DNA of 64,000 nt from Ancylostoma caninum (taxonomy: Eukaryota; Nematoda; Chromadorea; Rhabditida; Ancylostomatidae), in NCBI GenBank assembly GCA_037903475.1, contig JBAJFG010000314.1, positions 620,001 through 684,000 of the forward strand, read 5' to 3'. Both the position numbers and the translations under genes were made by a program. Below, one piece after another: positions 24,801 through 35,759 of this stretch (positions are counted from its first letter, which is position 1; every line of letters starts with the position of its first letter). Under the pieces are notes generated by a model. That model did no database searches. It saw nothing but the letters and a program-made list of their open reading frames with translations, and was not told the DNA's origin.

Positions 24801-27460
24801 CAAAGTCCTCGTTCAGTAACATTTGCCATAACCTCGAAAATGGGACCTCTAGTGTCGGTAGAATGCATCTCATAACGATCAAATTTCGTTAGTATCAGTT
24901 TGAGTGCGGCTGGTTCTCCTCTTATCAAAATAGGAAGGAAAAACTGTGCTCTGGTCAGAATTATCCTGTGGAATCCTATGTATCCGTTTATCTCCACGAA
25001 TTCAGTGCATTGGCGGTGAAAAAAGAATCCTTCCCTGTTTACCATCACACATTCAAATTTCAACTGTCGCTGCTGAAATAGGAATAATGCCCGCACCATT
25101 TAAATTTTATAAATATAGCCAAGTTCCGAAGATACGAAAAAAGCAACCAATCTATCGAATGTGGATAACTGAGCAGGCGTATCATGGCTCCGAGGCGAGT
25201 ATCCACAGGGTGCCTAACATGCTGTATCCCTTAGAGCACAGAGGCCATTGTAACCACTGTCATTGGCTGGATTGCTTTGCTTTCACCTCAATAACCGATG
25301 CTGGAGTGTTTCCTACCTAGTTTTGCTCAGTAGTGGGCACAAAAATTTTCTTTTGGTCTGATATGCACGAGATTGCCCAGAGTAAATGTGTTAATATTTA
25401 CAAACTTACCCATGGTTTGCCCTGGGCAGTCTCAACCAAGCATGTACTGGGGTAGGGAGAGGATACGTAAAAGAGGGACATGCACAGAACTTAGCGACTT
25501 GATTATTCTCCGAAATTAGCCTATACATTACTGGTCAAAGAATGGAAATGAAATAAGGGATCGAAATTGAGCTGATACAGGAATATGATTTGTTTATCAT
25601 TTGTTTTACGATGCAGTTTTGGAACCCGTAGGGGGGCAATTCTTCCTCCGAGGATGCAACAAGCATCCAAGCTTCATCCTGAAGAGGCCATTGATTTCAC
25701 CTTTGCAGGTATCGTGATTTTCTCCACAGCTCTTGGAGTGGCGATCTCCGCATCCGGCAGCGAAGGTCGACCCCTTGGAGCTCTCTTTGTTGCCTTCGAC
25801 GTTGTCATCTCGAAGCTCATGTCGGCGATTATGTGGTTGGTGCAGTTTTATTACAATCGACACATTTGCATGGAAATACACTCAAAATCTCATGTTCAGG
25901 CTCGGTCCAATAGGTATTCCCTCGATGATCGCGCAGAAACTGCTTCAAGTGCAGGATCCTGTAGGCACTTTTCGCATGCTGGGCATGTTCATTGGATGTG
26001 TCATTCTTGGTGAGCTCTTTAAATACAGTTCGCGAGATCAGCGATGCATTGGTGATTTCTTTTGTAGGTTTGAGCATCATCTCCTTGGTCACTCTTCCAT
26101 TGCTGTACACAGTAATAACCAGAAGAAATCCATACAAGTTCATCATCGCTTTGAACAAAGCTCTATTCCATGGTATTGCCACTTCTTCAAGGTAAGTGCA
26201 TACGCATAGTTCGACACACAGAAAAAAGGACAGCCTTGAAAAGAATGAATAAAAGGAGGAAACAAATGATTGGTGATGAAAATTTATTGGATTAACAATG
26301 GGGAGAGCATAACTCTTCAGAGAACTAGTTCTATGCTTGAAGTGTTTCTCAAAAAAAATTATACCGTTGCCTTGATCGTTGCCTGCTCATCCGAAAACGA
26401 GGCCGCGCCGTGCCATCTACGCGACGCGGCAGACCAGCTGGTCGCTTTCGGTGTGTGGATATTGCCCGGATTGAGCTCGTTATGTCCTGAAAATACGCAT
26501 CAAAGTAAAAGTATGTAATGATGACCGAACAAAAAGGGATTAGCCGTAGAAACTATAATCAAAGCGGCGATCCCGGCCACGCCCAACAATCACAGCGTCG
26601 AGCTGGCCTCCCGCACAGAGTAGGTGGTGCGGCGCGGTTTCGTTTTCTGCGGTGCAGTAAACGATTGACACTTGCTGTAAATCCGTCTGTTTTTTCCTGC
26701 CAAGAGTTCACGAATGTTTCGAATCAGCCCTTTCTGACTTTTGCCATAAACTACTGATCAGTTACTAATTTTAGTGCTGCAAGCTTGCCAGTCACTTTGG
26801 AGTGTGTGAAGGAGCTCAACCTGGACCCGCGCGTCGCAAAGTTTGTTCTCACCATCGGCACAATCCTCGCAACTGTGAGTACGACATTTCCTTCATGGAT
26901 CCTAGCTATCGTAGCTACAGAATTCACGAATAAGCATACATTTATCAGATTGGAACTGCCCTATATGAAGCTATCGCTCCTATTTTCATCGCACAAATGA
27001 ATGGAATCACGCTAGATCTGGGCCAACTTATCACTTTGTGGTAAGGAGTTTCTCTCTCGCTGCAGGAATCTCTCGGTCACCTTATCTCATTTTTTTCAGT
27101 GTTACCGCCAGCCTAGCTTCAGCAGGAGCAGCAACTGTGCCGAGTTCCGCTCTGATCACCATGATCATTGTCCTATCAGCCCTCGGTCTGCCAATCGATG
27201 ATCTTTCCCTGATATTCACTATTGACTGGCTACTGTAAGTGACAAACTGTTATTGTTAATGTATGCACTTTTCTATATGGAGATAAATTTCCAGGGATCG
27301 TTTCCGAACTTGCACAAATATAGTGGCGGCCTCATTTGGCTGCGCGATTGTGGATCACCTGAGCAGAAACGATTTGAACGACAACGATGGTGTTACGGAC
27401 ACGACTTCAACTGAAGCCATGGTACGAGTTACTCTACAGTCTTACATTTATAACGATTAG
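18868..27460 (+). CDS. SLC1-family glutamate/amino-acid transporter, divergent, 12 exons
   Basis: Exons 18868-18971, 22348-22460, 23984-24072, 24141-24262, 24321-24448, 25709-25835, 25900-26009, 26068-26191, 26775-26874, 26949-27040, 27100-27234, 27295-27460; every phase fits and they sum to 1410 nt, about 469 residues, the usual family size. SLC1 proteins are trimeric plasma-membrane Na+-coupled glutamate carriers with HP1, TM7, HP2 and TM8 as the transport core. Seen in order: TM1 ([18 protein letters not shown]), [29 protein letters not shown]1 ([16 protein letters not shown]), TM7 ([18 protein letters not shown]), HP2 ([20 protein letters not shown]) and TM8 ([18 protein letters not shown]). 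The normally invariant NMDGT reads ATIGT and the TM8 GD aspartate is Ala. TTTTCAG ten bases before the ATG may be a trans-splice acceptor. The last exon could splice at 27421 instead of reading to TAG. Family certain, transport activity doubtful. Confidence 0.9.
20169..20300. repeat. MITE in transporter intron 1 (GTTAACCC inverted repeat)
   Basis: ACTGGCAAAAGAGTCG with CATCGCTCGTTAACCC on the left is inverted relative to GGGGTTAACGAGTGATGCG with GCCAATGG on the right. A (TC)n run at about 20600-20621 lies downstream in the same intron. Confidence 0.55.
21531..21786. mobile_element. MITE of the GCAATTTATAC family, copy 1
   Basis: GTGCAATTTATACGGGATGT with GTGCGATTGATGTGCGTGCG on the left and, inverted, AGGGTAGTTTATACTAGGCA on the right. 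The same family occurs at 34753-35000. It lies in intron 1 of the SLC1 gene. Confidence 0.65.
22868..23578 (-). mobile_element. Internally deleted mariner element
   Basis: The ends are TTAGGTTGGTCCGAAAGT and, inverted, TTAGGTTATTCCGAAAGTTT, bounded by TA at 22866-22867 and 23579-23580. The 711-bp body is about half a normal mariner. On the minus strand the frame gives LHDSARLQ, the second catalytic Asp in HDNARPH context, then [20 protein letters not shown] with the third Asp, then [13 protein letters not shown] and a C-terminal DHECDYFVD. Upstream the frame is broken ([18 protein letters not shown] then a stop), and the N-terminal DNA-binding domain with the first Asp is missing. It sits in the intron between transporter exons 2 and 3, in antisense orientation, so the host gene can still be spliced. 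Confidence 0.9.
26382..26660. mobile_element. MITE with CCGAAAACGAGGCCGCGCCG ends
   Basis: The left end and the right end (GCGGCGCGGTTTCGTTTTCT, then GCGGTGCAGTAA) are inverted copies over about 280 bp, within the intron between transporter exons 8 and 9. A fragment of the same family is at about 212-275. Confidence 0.6.
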
Positions 27461-27731
27461 CTTGCTACGTCCTGAAAATGGGGGTAATTTGGCGTGTCGA
27501 CTCCAGATGCACCGTCGATATTCAGTGCGCCATTCTTGAATTTTGAGTGAATGGGAATGGATCGATCCTAGCTCTGATGGTGGACAAAATGAAGAGTTCA
27601 GAGCGGTTAGCAAACGATCTTGCCGTAATGTCTAAGTGTAATTATTCCACACTACCCTCTGCAAAGTGAAAATCGGCACTGATAGGTGGTTAAGGGTTTG
27701 ATTGGCCCTGATAACCTTGTTAATCGCCTTA

Positions 27732-29243
27732 GGCTGCCGCTATACTCCTCGAGGAGTATAGCACCTAGCATCGCCAAAGATTGGCGACTTCATCTTTGAT
27801 ACGTATTGATTGTGGGCGGGTCGCTATGAGAACTCTGGCGATTATCGTCGGCGATGATACATCGCTAGATGGGTGCTATACTCCTCGCGACGCAACATCG
27901 CCAAAGTATGGCGATCGCCCGTCGCTAAAGATCGACGATCGCCCGTCGCTAAAGTTGGGCGATCGCCCGTCGTCGAGAAGCATCGACAATTGCGACCTGA
28001 CAACGTTAGCGACGGAGCGCCTAGGTCTTCAGTTTTCAGAAACCGCTTGCTTTTTACTCCTATTTCTTCACCACTGACATGATGCAATAAGCGTTCTTCC
28101 GTTACTCGTCCATTTTTGTCCTACAGATTGAATTGTTAGTATACACCATTTCATTTTCTTTCCAACTACTGGTTGGTCCTCCGAATTATCGTCAACAGTG
28201 GGTGTCTGTTAATCTTAAAACATGATAACAAGGTATTTGGTAATAAATATCTGTGCAGAGCGCCTGTGCTCTGAACAAGAACTGGCGAAAAATTCTCTGG
28301 GCAGAACGCTTAGCACAGGGAAATTTTTTGCACTAGTTGAGAGTTATGTTGCAATTAAGAGATCTCTGGGTTCTTGGTGTAGTGAAGAAATCTCTGGGTA
28401 TAGGTCCTTCGACTCTTTCCAACTAGAACTAGAACTTCAAACAAATTATTGAGACGTGTAAACATATCCATTATCCCGCTTCCATTTCCGAAGAACTGAG
28501 AATTTCATGCACAGAATGTGCGATGAGACTTCTATAACTTTTTCCTATGTCCCTACTAATAACATAACAATGGAAACTTTTGTGAAAGGAGCGAGGCCGA
28601 CGTTCTCTTGACTCTTCCAAGAAATGAGAGTCATCCAGCAATTGACAGATATAGACACGTACCCAAAAATGTCTTAGAGAATTGATATAGATACTGAAGA
28701 AGCTAATTTTTTTTTGGTTATTTTTTACTACCACTTTCAAAGTAACCAATAAGATTTAGTTATTATGAGGATTACATCTATCTCACTCCCTTAATCATTA
28801 CCATTCTTTCTTTTTTTTTTCTTTCACTCTCACTGTCAAAGCAACTTTTTAGTGTTTCTTGCAAATTTCTGAATTTTGGAGATTTTGTATTAAGGTTGTG
28901 GAATCAGTCGCAGACTATGGAAATACATAATCCATTGATCTGAGAGGAATATTACTTGTTTTTAGGTCCGTGCCGGACTCCAGCAACCCGTAGGTCATGT
29001 CTAACCAATTCTTCCATCAGTATATAGCAAATAAATACGTGAAATTCGAGCGAAATCCAGAAATTGAAGACTTAAGAGCTCCGTCGCCAACGTTGTCCAG
29101 TCGGCATCGTCGATACATCTCGACGACTGGCGATCGCCAAATTTTAGCGACTGGCGGTCGCCAAACTTTGGCGACTGGCGATCGCCAATCTTTAGCGATG
29201 GCGATGCTGGGTGCTATACTCCTCGAGGAGTATAGCGGCAGCC
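27732..29243. mobile_element. 1.5-kb long-TIR nonautonomous element, PIF/Harbinger type
   Basis: The ends are GGCTGCCGCTATACTCCTCG and its exact inverse, each followed by the 22-bp palindrome CTATACTCC...GGAGTATAG. TTA lies directly outside both ends (27729-27731 and 29244-29246), the 3-bp TWA duplication known for PIF/Harbinger. The inverted repeats extend inward about 300 bp: 27860-28045 mirrors 29070-29215, including the ACAACGTTAGCGACGGAGC block. They contain tandem GGCGATCGCC motifs, probably transposase-binding sites. The middle is AT-rich without a transposase. It starts 270 bp after the SLC1 stop codon. Frames such as SPVAKDRRSPVAK are products of the repeat. Confidence 0.85.
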
Positions 29244-29249
29244 TTAACT

Positions 29250-30012
29250 GTAGTCATATGTGGACCAAATTTTATCTTACACATAGAAATTACGACAGAC
29301 CTTTCGCTTACCGGTCTGAACGATTCAGTTTGTTGATGGGGGCGAATATTTAGGAACAAGGGTGGCGTGTTTTTGCCTTTCTTACGGGGAGATGGACGGG
29401 GTTACTGCTTTGGATCTAGAGGGGGTTGTGGATTTAGGCTGGGCCACAGAAAATTTCTTCCACAAAAGGTTGATGAATTACCAGCAAAATTTTAAAAAAA
29501 AAGAACAAATAAGAAAAGGAGTTTCAGGAAATCCACATAGGAACACCAAAGGCGTGAAATCACGACGGAATGCTCAGAAGTGCATGTTCCTCTCTGACTC
29601 TTACAACGAGTAGCGAATCGATTCAGAGGCAGTGGTGGTCTTTGACAAGCGTATTTTGCGCACTTTTTCAGGGTGTATTTACATGGGGACGCAGTGTCCT
29701 AGCAGAATTGTTAAGCTATTTGACAAGTGCTCGTTTGTAAAGTATGTATTTGTTCGAGGAAACGTGCTCACAGTTGACAATAGGCCTATTGGCCTGGAAC
29801 GCTGTTGCATAATTCGTTTGTGAGCGGACCTCATTTACCTAATAATTTGAACACCCCAGCATTTTTTTTTCTGATATCACGTTGTTAACGTCCGTATTGC
29901 CCACAAATGAAGCGGAAACTGTAGTATTATTAATGAATGTATATATGTATATTTTACGAATTATTGTTGATTATCGATGATATATTGGTGCGATAAACAA
30001 TAAAATGAGTGA
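29250..30012. other. No recognised gene
   Basis: Short frames at 29362-29613 and 29632-29823 have no family motif and no supporting splice structure. AT-rich toward 30000. Confidence 0.4.
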
Positions 30013-30234
30013 GGAATCATCATCGCAATTGCTGCTCAAGCTTCCGTCCCTTTACCAGCAATTGCTGCGTTCGTGCTGGACAGTTATCAGAGCAGGCAGT
30101 TCTATCCACCAAAGCCTCCGGGGACTGAAATCGTTGGATGTGGTGGCTCAAAAGTGGCCAACGACGCCCTGCAGGGCCACCAATGGACCATTGTTGCGGC
30201 GTTCCACAACAGCTTGGCACCAGCGCTCTCCTAA
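30013..30234 (+). CDS. Unrecognised open segment, possible exon or gene relic
   Basis: Frame open from a TGA at 30010 to TAA at 30232-30234, about 73 codons with protein-like composition (ASVPLPAIAAFVLDSYQSRQ, FYPPKPPGTEIVGCGGSKVA, NDALQGHQWTIVAAFHNS). It has no obvious start or acceptor. Overlapping frames on both strands are also open because the segment is GC-rich. No family is recognised. Confidence 0.25.
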   Translation, partial: GIIIAIAAQASVPLPAIAAFVLDSYQSRQFYPPKPPGTEIVGCGGSKVANDALQGHQWTIVAAFHNSLAPALS

Positions 30235-31095
30235 AACAGGAGTCGATCCACTGAGCGGTATTTACTTCACGTTCTGGTACGACTGTCTCACATTGTCAGT
30301 CCTACGTTCCATCGTGATCTGTCTGAATATCACTTTGGCACTCAAAATAGTCAATAAGACGTCTTGATTCACCGCCTGTCGTCGTCCTATCAGTTCGTGC
30401 TAAATATACAGTCCTTCTCGAGAAATGCTCGTCTCACGCTTCACCGCCCATCTGCTAAGCCGCGCCGCATCACCTATGCATTATCATATGTGGTGTGACC
30501 TAGCCAAGCTGAAAGGGGGGTTCAGCGTGAGGCAAGAATTTTTGACAAAGACTGTATGTAGAAAACACATTTAATGGTGTCAAAAACATACAACAATACC
30601 ACATTTGTGAATAGGCACTAGTCCTCTCCTACAGATGCCCAGAATTTTAGAATAATCTCATCGGAATGCATAATCTCTAGAAATTAGGGGATCAGACGGT
30701 TTTGAGACAACTAATGTTCCTCGTCCTCCTCGGCAGCCTATGAAGATCCCAATAATTTGGAAATCTCGAAATGGTTTTTCCAGTTTAGATAATGCCTTCA
30801 AACGTGTTAACCCACCGTGATGCAGCCACGGAACTTCTGTGCAAAATAAGGTTGAAACATGCCTGCCATTTCAAAATGTAAACATCTTGAAGCTCACACT
30901 TTATGACGTGTTGGATGAATGCAATTTTGAAACGGTCAGTCATTTGTTCATTTGCATGATGGCAGAGTTCTAGCCGCTGTATCGCTGTCGATGGTAGGTT
31001 CCATAATTTCCAAGCTTTCGATTTTTGCAAAAATCAAGGAAATGACGTAGGACTGGCATGGACATGGCTTAGTAGGGGAGCATAGCATGAATTAG
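30235..31095. other. No recognised gene
   Basis: Contains only short frames (for example 30785-31030, minus strand) without motifs. Confidence 0.35.
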
Positions 31096-31449
31096 TGGTT
31101 TATAATAGGTGTTTATGCTCGAAATCGCGCTCGCGATAGCTCGCCGCACCGCGAGGAGCAAGTCCCTTTTGCGCGTGCAAACTCTCCCCGCGACGGGACT
31201 TTCGCGGATACGGCTCCACATGACGCGATCTTTTCTCTATCCCCTAAAACATCGAGCGAGACGTCTCCACCTCAAGATTCCGTTTTTAATCGCACTGGCC
31301 TTGGAGATCTGGCTGTCTCGACCAATGACTTCGGGTTTGAGACTTTGAATCTCGACACTGAATTCGCTACATATCACCAGTCAAGGAACACTGCAGAAAT
31401 TCGCTCTTGCTTCTTCGAAAGTAGCCCGAAAGTTTCTACAAATGATTAG
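31096..31449 (+). CDS. Unrecognised 118-codon open segment
   Basis: Open between TAG codons, with a hydrophilic Ser/Thr/Asp-rich composition (REEQVPFARANSPRDGTFAD, FNRTGLGDLAVSTNDFGFET, SRNTAEIRSCFFESSPKVST). A new frame starts at once after the stop (31450-31674, MEFPRPVSRRCYGLNVLQNI...), and a third at 31559-31909. This looks like a decayed or frameshifted gene or TE rather than three genes. No domain is recognised. Confidence 0.25.
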   Translation, partial: WFIIGVYARNRARDSSPHREEQVPFARANSPRDGTFADTAPHDAIFSLSPKTSSETSPPQDSVFNRTGLGDLAVSTNDFGFETLNLDTEFATYHQSRNTAEIRSCFFESSPKVSTND

Positions 31450-32514
31450 GTGGAATTTCCTCGCCCAGTGTCGAGAAGGTGTTATGGACTCAATGTTCTG
31501 CAAAACATAAATTTAAAAGATGATAACTTAGAAAATTTTCAAGGAATAAATCAGGTCTTTGTACCATTTCTGCTGCGAAGGTCCGTTACCTGGGCAAAAG
31601 AGTTTTCTCTACAGCCGCAACACTCCGTCGTCGTCCTGCCTCTTTCCAGTGATAAGACGTTGCTCCTTTACTGACCGATTCTCACTCCAAAAAAAGTCTG
31701 CGCTCCGGAACTCAACACAAGCTATTGTACATTTATCGTCATCCGACGATCGATACGTATCATTCGTTATCCGAACGGATCGGACTCCGATGAACTACAG
31801 GGTGGCTGTTAGGTATGGATCGCGTTTTTTGAAGGTTAAAAAGGAAATAGAAAAACACTTATCAGCTAAATCTAGCGATGATACGATAACTAGTGGCTTC
31901 CATGAATAGTGTGAGAATTGTGGTTCCCCTGCTTGGACTCCTTCAGAAGTTATGAAAAGATTTCGTCATCTACTTCTATCAGTGAACCTCAGTGGTTGCA
32001 CACTCCATGTGACTGAATTTGCTAACCGCCCTAATTTCTTCGCACCAATAGAAGGGAATACTGTGAAGCAGCGAAGAGAGAGAGGCCATACTGCTCCATT
32101 CCAGAAACCAAGGAGACTTCGATCCGTTCGCACTTCACGTTGACGTGACATCATCGAGAAGAGTATCACCAGCAACAATTCCATCACATTGAATTGCGCA
32201 GCTTCCAACTCGAATATCTTCACAGACACTGTTCATAAGATCGCGGAACTTGGGCTGGGGCTGCGCAGTTACTGACCGTTTAAAGCATCACACTGTAGAT
32301 TGGGTGAACAGGGGACTTTTTGATTAGATTTGAAAAATTTTCCAAAAGAAATCCTCGCGGACGTCTCCTCAATCTCGCTTTTAAGACGGAAAAGTTTACA
32401 CTGTAATAGCTGCGTGAATTCTGTGGGAGCCAACGCGACCACTGTCATTGTATCACAGTACAGTGAAGAAATAGGTGATGAGCGAATGAGCTCTTTCTCT
32501 TTTGTTTTCTGAGA

Positions 32515-33023
32515 TGGATTCACTTCAGGGAGGCCTTCTTCGCTGTTTTTCGTGACAATTTTCATCAGGAAGCCATCTTACACTATGTACTCCTTCCATG
32601 GACCAGCAGACACGGCTGCAGGAAGAGTTTTACCTTACAGCAAGATTGGGCCCACATCTGGCCACAAAATCCACTTCTGCCCTCTGTGACCCTGACTTGA
32701 TAAGGCCAAAATATACGGTTCTCCTACTGCTTGATTTCAATCCGCTGGGTTACATCGTTTGGAGCTTCTTAGAGGCCAAGGTGTTCGTTACTAGCCACGG
32801 AGGTGTGAACTCCCTCAGGATAGCATTTGAGAGGGAGTGGAGCAAGACCGACGTCAACCTCTTGCGGCCAACTGAAGTCTTACTTCTAGGGCCTGAGGGC
32901 CTGCACCTATGCCGAATCAGACGTCTCAGAGCAGGACCTTTATCTAGTGATAGCCAATGCTTGTGCAAAACAGGTAAAAAATATGGCATCGCAATAGCTT
33001 ACTTCTTTGGAGAAAGAGCTTAG
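32515..33023 (+). pseudogene. Decayed mariner/Tc-type transposase fragment
   Basis: One frame reads FHGPADTAAGRVL, resembling the family QDGAPAHTA block; another then gives LLDFNPLGYIVWSFLEAKVF and SHGGVNSLRIAFEREWSK, matching the NPLDYxVWxxLE...SLKxALxREW end of mariner-type transposases. The switch of frame, the stops between and the loss of the Pro-Asp of SPDLNP show it is dead. The N-terminal half is not recognised upstream. Confidence 0.6.
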
Positions 33024-34500
33024 GAAATTGAGCGATCCATACTTAACATCCACCCTTATAAGCGTATCTTTAGGAATGCAAGAAGACTTTCCCTTTGCTT
33101 ACAATCTACAGAGTAATTCAGATTAATCTAGATTTGTCCAGAATAATTCGTTTACAGAAGAAAAGTTCAATACTTGCTCTTTGCTTGATATGCATTTTCT
33201 GGGTAGTGTGCCTATCTTAGCTCCAACAAAATGTTCTAATTTTCAAGAGAGTTGATGAAATCTCGTAAAACTCTGCATACTAAAATGAAAGACCTCACAT
33301 TACACGATGCTCTCAGAATTATACAGAAATGTGGAACAGGCAAAGGAGGTCGGAAACTTTTGATACCTGTGTACATACCATGCACTGTTTACGTACATAC
33401 AAAACACGTGCAAATACTTGCTTGTGTTGTTCTCAAACTTTTCAAGTTTTGAATAGTCTAAAAACTGAGAAACTCCTAATTTTCAGAATATGTACAGTTT
33501 ATTGAGTTAACGGAATGGTAACTTTGTTCAAAGTATGATGAAACACGAACTTTTATTGTTTAGAACTGGTTCATTCAACGCTATCTGTGATTCAAGTTTA
33601 ATGAACTAGGATTATCATGTCAATGTACCGTTCGAATTCAATGTGTTAGAGTAATCATAGGGTAATATGGAGAATCGATGGTCTCCAAAATGAGGGGTGT
33701 TGAAAGTTTTCAGGGGTATTCTGTGAAGGATGACTTCCCAGTCAAACGTCTTCGGACAATCCCACGTAAGGTCGGTGACATGGAGTGGGGCATTGTTTGA
33801 CTCATACTACGTAACTAGATCATTTGAATCAGAAGGCCTAGTCATATAACGTAAGACGTCTGACCCGTCAAACTGACGTAGAGGCTGTTCCGATCCTCGC
33901 TTCCAAATTCAAATGAAGGGAATTTCCGTAGTGCAGTTTGTTTCGATACTCATCGCTTTAGCCCACTGACGACCGCGAGGTCAACTGCAGAGCCGCGCCT
34001 TTTTTTCGCATAGTTCTGTTTGAGACTTAGTTGATCCTCAATAATGTCAGCATTTTTATGGTAATGTAATAGTACTCCTAACAAGGAAAGGCTATGTGGT
34101 CGGGGTGGCTATTCGTAATGCAATCTGTACTATGTGCCGTTTTGAAGTTTTGCGATCAGCACCATATTCAGTCTGTACCTCCCGCGTCCGCCACGCGTAC
34201 AGAGATATTCAAACCCAAACATTTCACAGTTCCATCACATCGCAAGAACAGTCATTCTTCCCGGCAAATGTGGTGTACTATGCGATGACAACAGCCACTG
34301 GCGGTCTGGTACTGGCGCTGTGGGAGTGGAAGGGCCCCACCTCTGGTGTTGTAGCAGCGAAATACCCTCAAAATCTGATATTACCAGATTTATATGCTCA
34401 AATGACCGCTTAATTGATTTACATAACTGTTGTGAAACAAAGGCAAGGTAAAATCGAAAGGCAGACTATTAAAAGGCACTGGGATGAAATCTAATTCATT
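33024..34500. other. No recognised gene
   Basis: Short frames only (33252-33452, 34094-34413), none with a family motif. Confidence 0.35.
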
Positions 34501-34520
34501 CATAGAAGATTATTCACTCT

Positions 34521-35069
34521 TCCATCAGCAGCTGTCCCTCTCGCTTCTCTTTCAGCACCCTCTGACTCGGCTGCAACGGTAGCAAGTTCCGCTGATAGAG
34601 GACTCTCCCATTCTTTAGTCCCTATCTCTACAGGTTGCACGCGAACTTCAGAAACGAACCGTGACTGCTCGACTGGAATGCCTGGGTATGATCAACCAAC
34701 TTCTGCAAGGAATTATTGTGTAGAGAGAGATTCCTAAAGGTCTGAACATAAAAGGGCAATTTATACTGGGTGCGTGCGACTGACGCGCGTGCGTCTATAT
34801 GATGAAGAGTAGGGCTCAGTCGCATAGGAGTCGCATCGCAGTCGCAGCTCAGACGCACGCGTTTACGGCCTCGCGACGGCCGCGCGTTCTTTTCATTGAG
34901 GATGTACATGCCGTGTTGACCGGTCTCCATGAGAAATCCCTTGCAAATGGATGCGTGCGACTGATGCGCGACTGACACACGCAGCTAGTGTAAATTACCC
35001 TAAACGCGCGGACATCGAGCTTCGGTGGAATGAATGTGTTATCCACCACTATATCTTCCAAGATCATTT
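34521..35069 (-). CDS. Leucine-rich-repeat protein, 3' exons (partial)
   Basis: Exon 35069-34999 follows TTTTTTTCCCAG and reads LEDIVVDNTFIPPKLDVRAF; the exon starting at 34741 follows TATGTTCAG and reads TFRNLSLHNNSLQKLVDH. Joined, they give typical LRR spacing (LxxLxLxxNxLxxL). A likely last exon lies below about 34620 and reads LKNGRVLYQRNLLPL with the end LKEKREGQLLMEE and TGA. Upstream, around 35120-35290 on the same strand, another open segment (ITQLFLQLLAGNNEDEGENS) may belong to it. LRR proteins of this kind are usually extracellular or membrane receptors; nothing here decides which. A MITE occupies the intron at 34753-35000 and overlaps the splice donor. Gene boundaries are uncertain. 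Confidence 0.45.
34753..35000. mobile_element. MITE of the GCAATTTATAC family, copy 2
   Basis: GGGCAATTTATACTGGGTGC with GTGCGACTGACGCGCGTGCG at one end and, inverted, GGGTAATTTACACTAGCTGC with GTGTGTCAGTCGCGC at the other. It is the same family as 21531-21786. It lies in an intron of the LRR gene, and its right end provides the GGGTAATT donor. Confidence 0.7.
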
Positions 35070-35759
35070 CTGGGAAAAAAATCTGATAGAGACCGATTCA
35101 CAATTAACTGGACCTACAAAGCTCTTCTCATAGAGTTCTCGAAGGTCCCAGCGAGGCTATTTGTGCACCCATGCGCTATTTCCGAATTTTCTCCTTCATC
35201 TTCGTTATTTCCAGCCAGTAGCTGCAAAAACAGTTGTGTAATAATCTCTTTGGGCTTTCCAACGCTTCGTGTTACCCATTTGCTGAGCCTCGCAGCGATA
35301 ATTGTTCCCGAACTAACTCCATTTCTTTCCTACCGAGAGCCGTATTCTACGCAGTATACAGTGTAGTGCATATAGTTTTCGCTCGAATGGTCATTCCAGA
35401 GAAGAAGATTTGTCTTTATTCCAGCTATCAGTGCGAACAGGTAATGAGGTAAATCTTGTAGTGTTCTTTCTCTGTGCACACGCGTACACTCTAGCCGCGA
35501 AGATAGCTATGAGATCTTGTGGATCGCGCATTTAAAGGTGAAAGTGACATGAGACATTGTATTTAATCACATTATGCAGTTGATCTCTAGCTGACATAAA
35601 TTTTTTGATCAATTTTCGCAATAACTCAACATCGTGGCAGATGTTTTAAGTTTAAAAATTCTCACATTAAAAAAAGCTTTTTGCAGGAACAACAGATAAT
35701 AAGGAGGTGATGTCGATGTTTGATTCTTCTCTACTTCGTTTTGCGTTCAAACCTTTGTG

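Noticed and set aside
27781..28087. Repeat-containing ORFs (RSPVAKDRRSPVAK and DRPSLKIDDRPSLK types)
   Set aside because: Products of the GGCGATCGCC tandem motifs in the long TIR, open on both strands.
34096..34413. 105-codon ORF MVGVAIRNAICTMC...
   Set aside because: No recognised motif, overlapping alternative frames, and no splice or start context supporting it.
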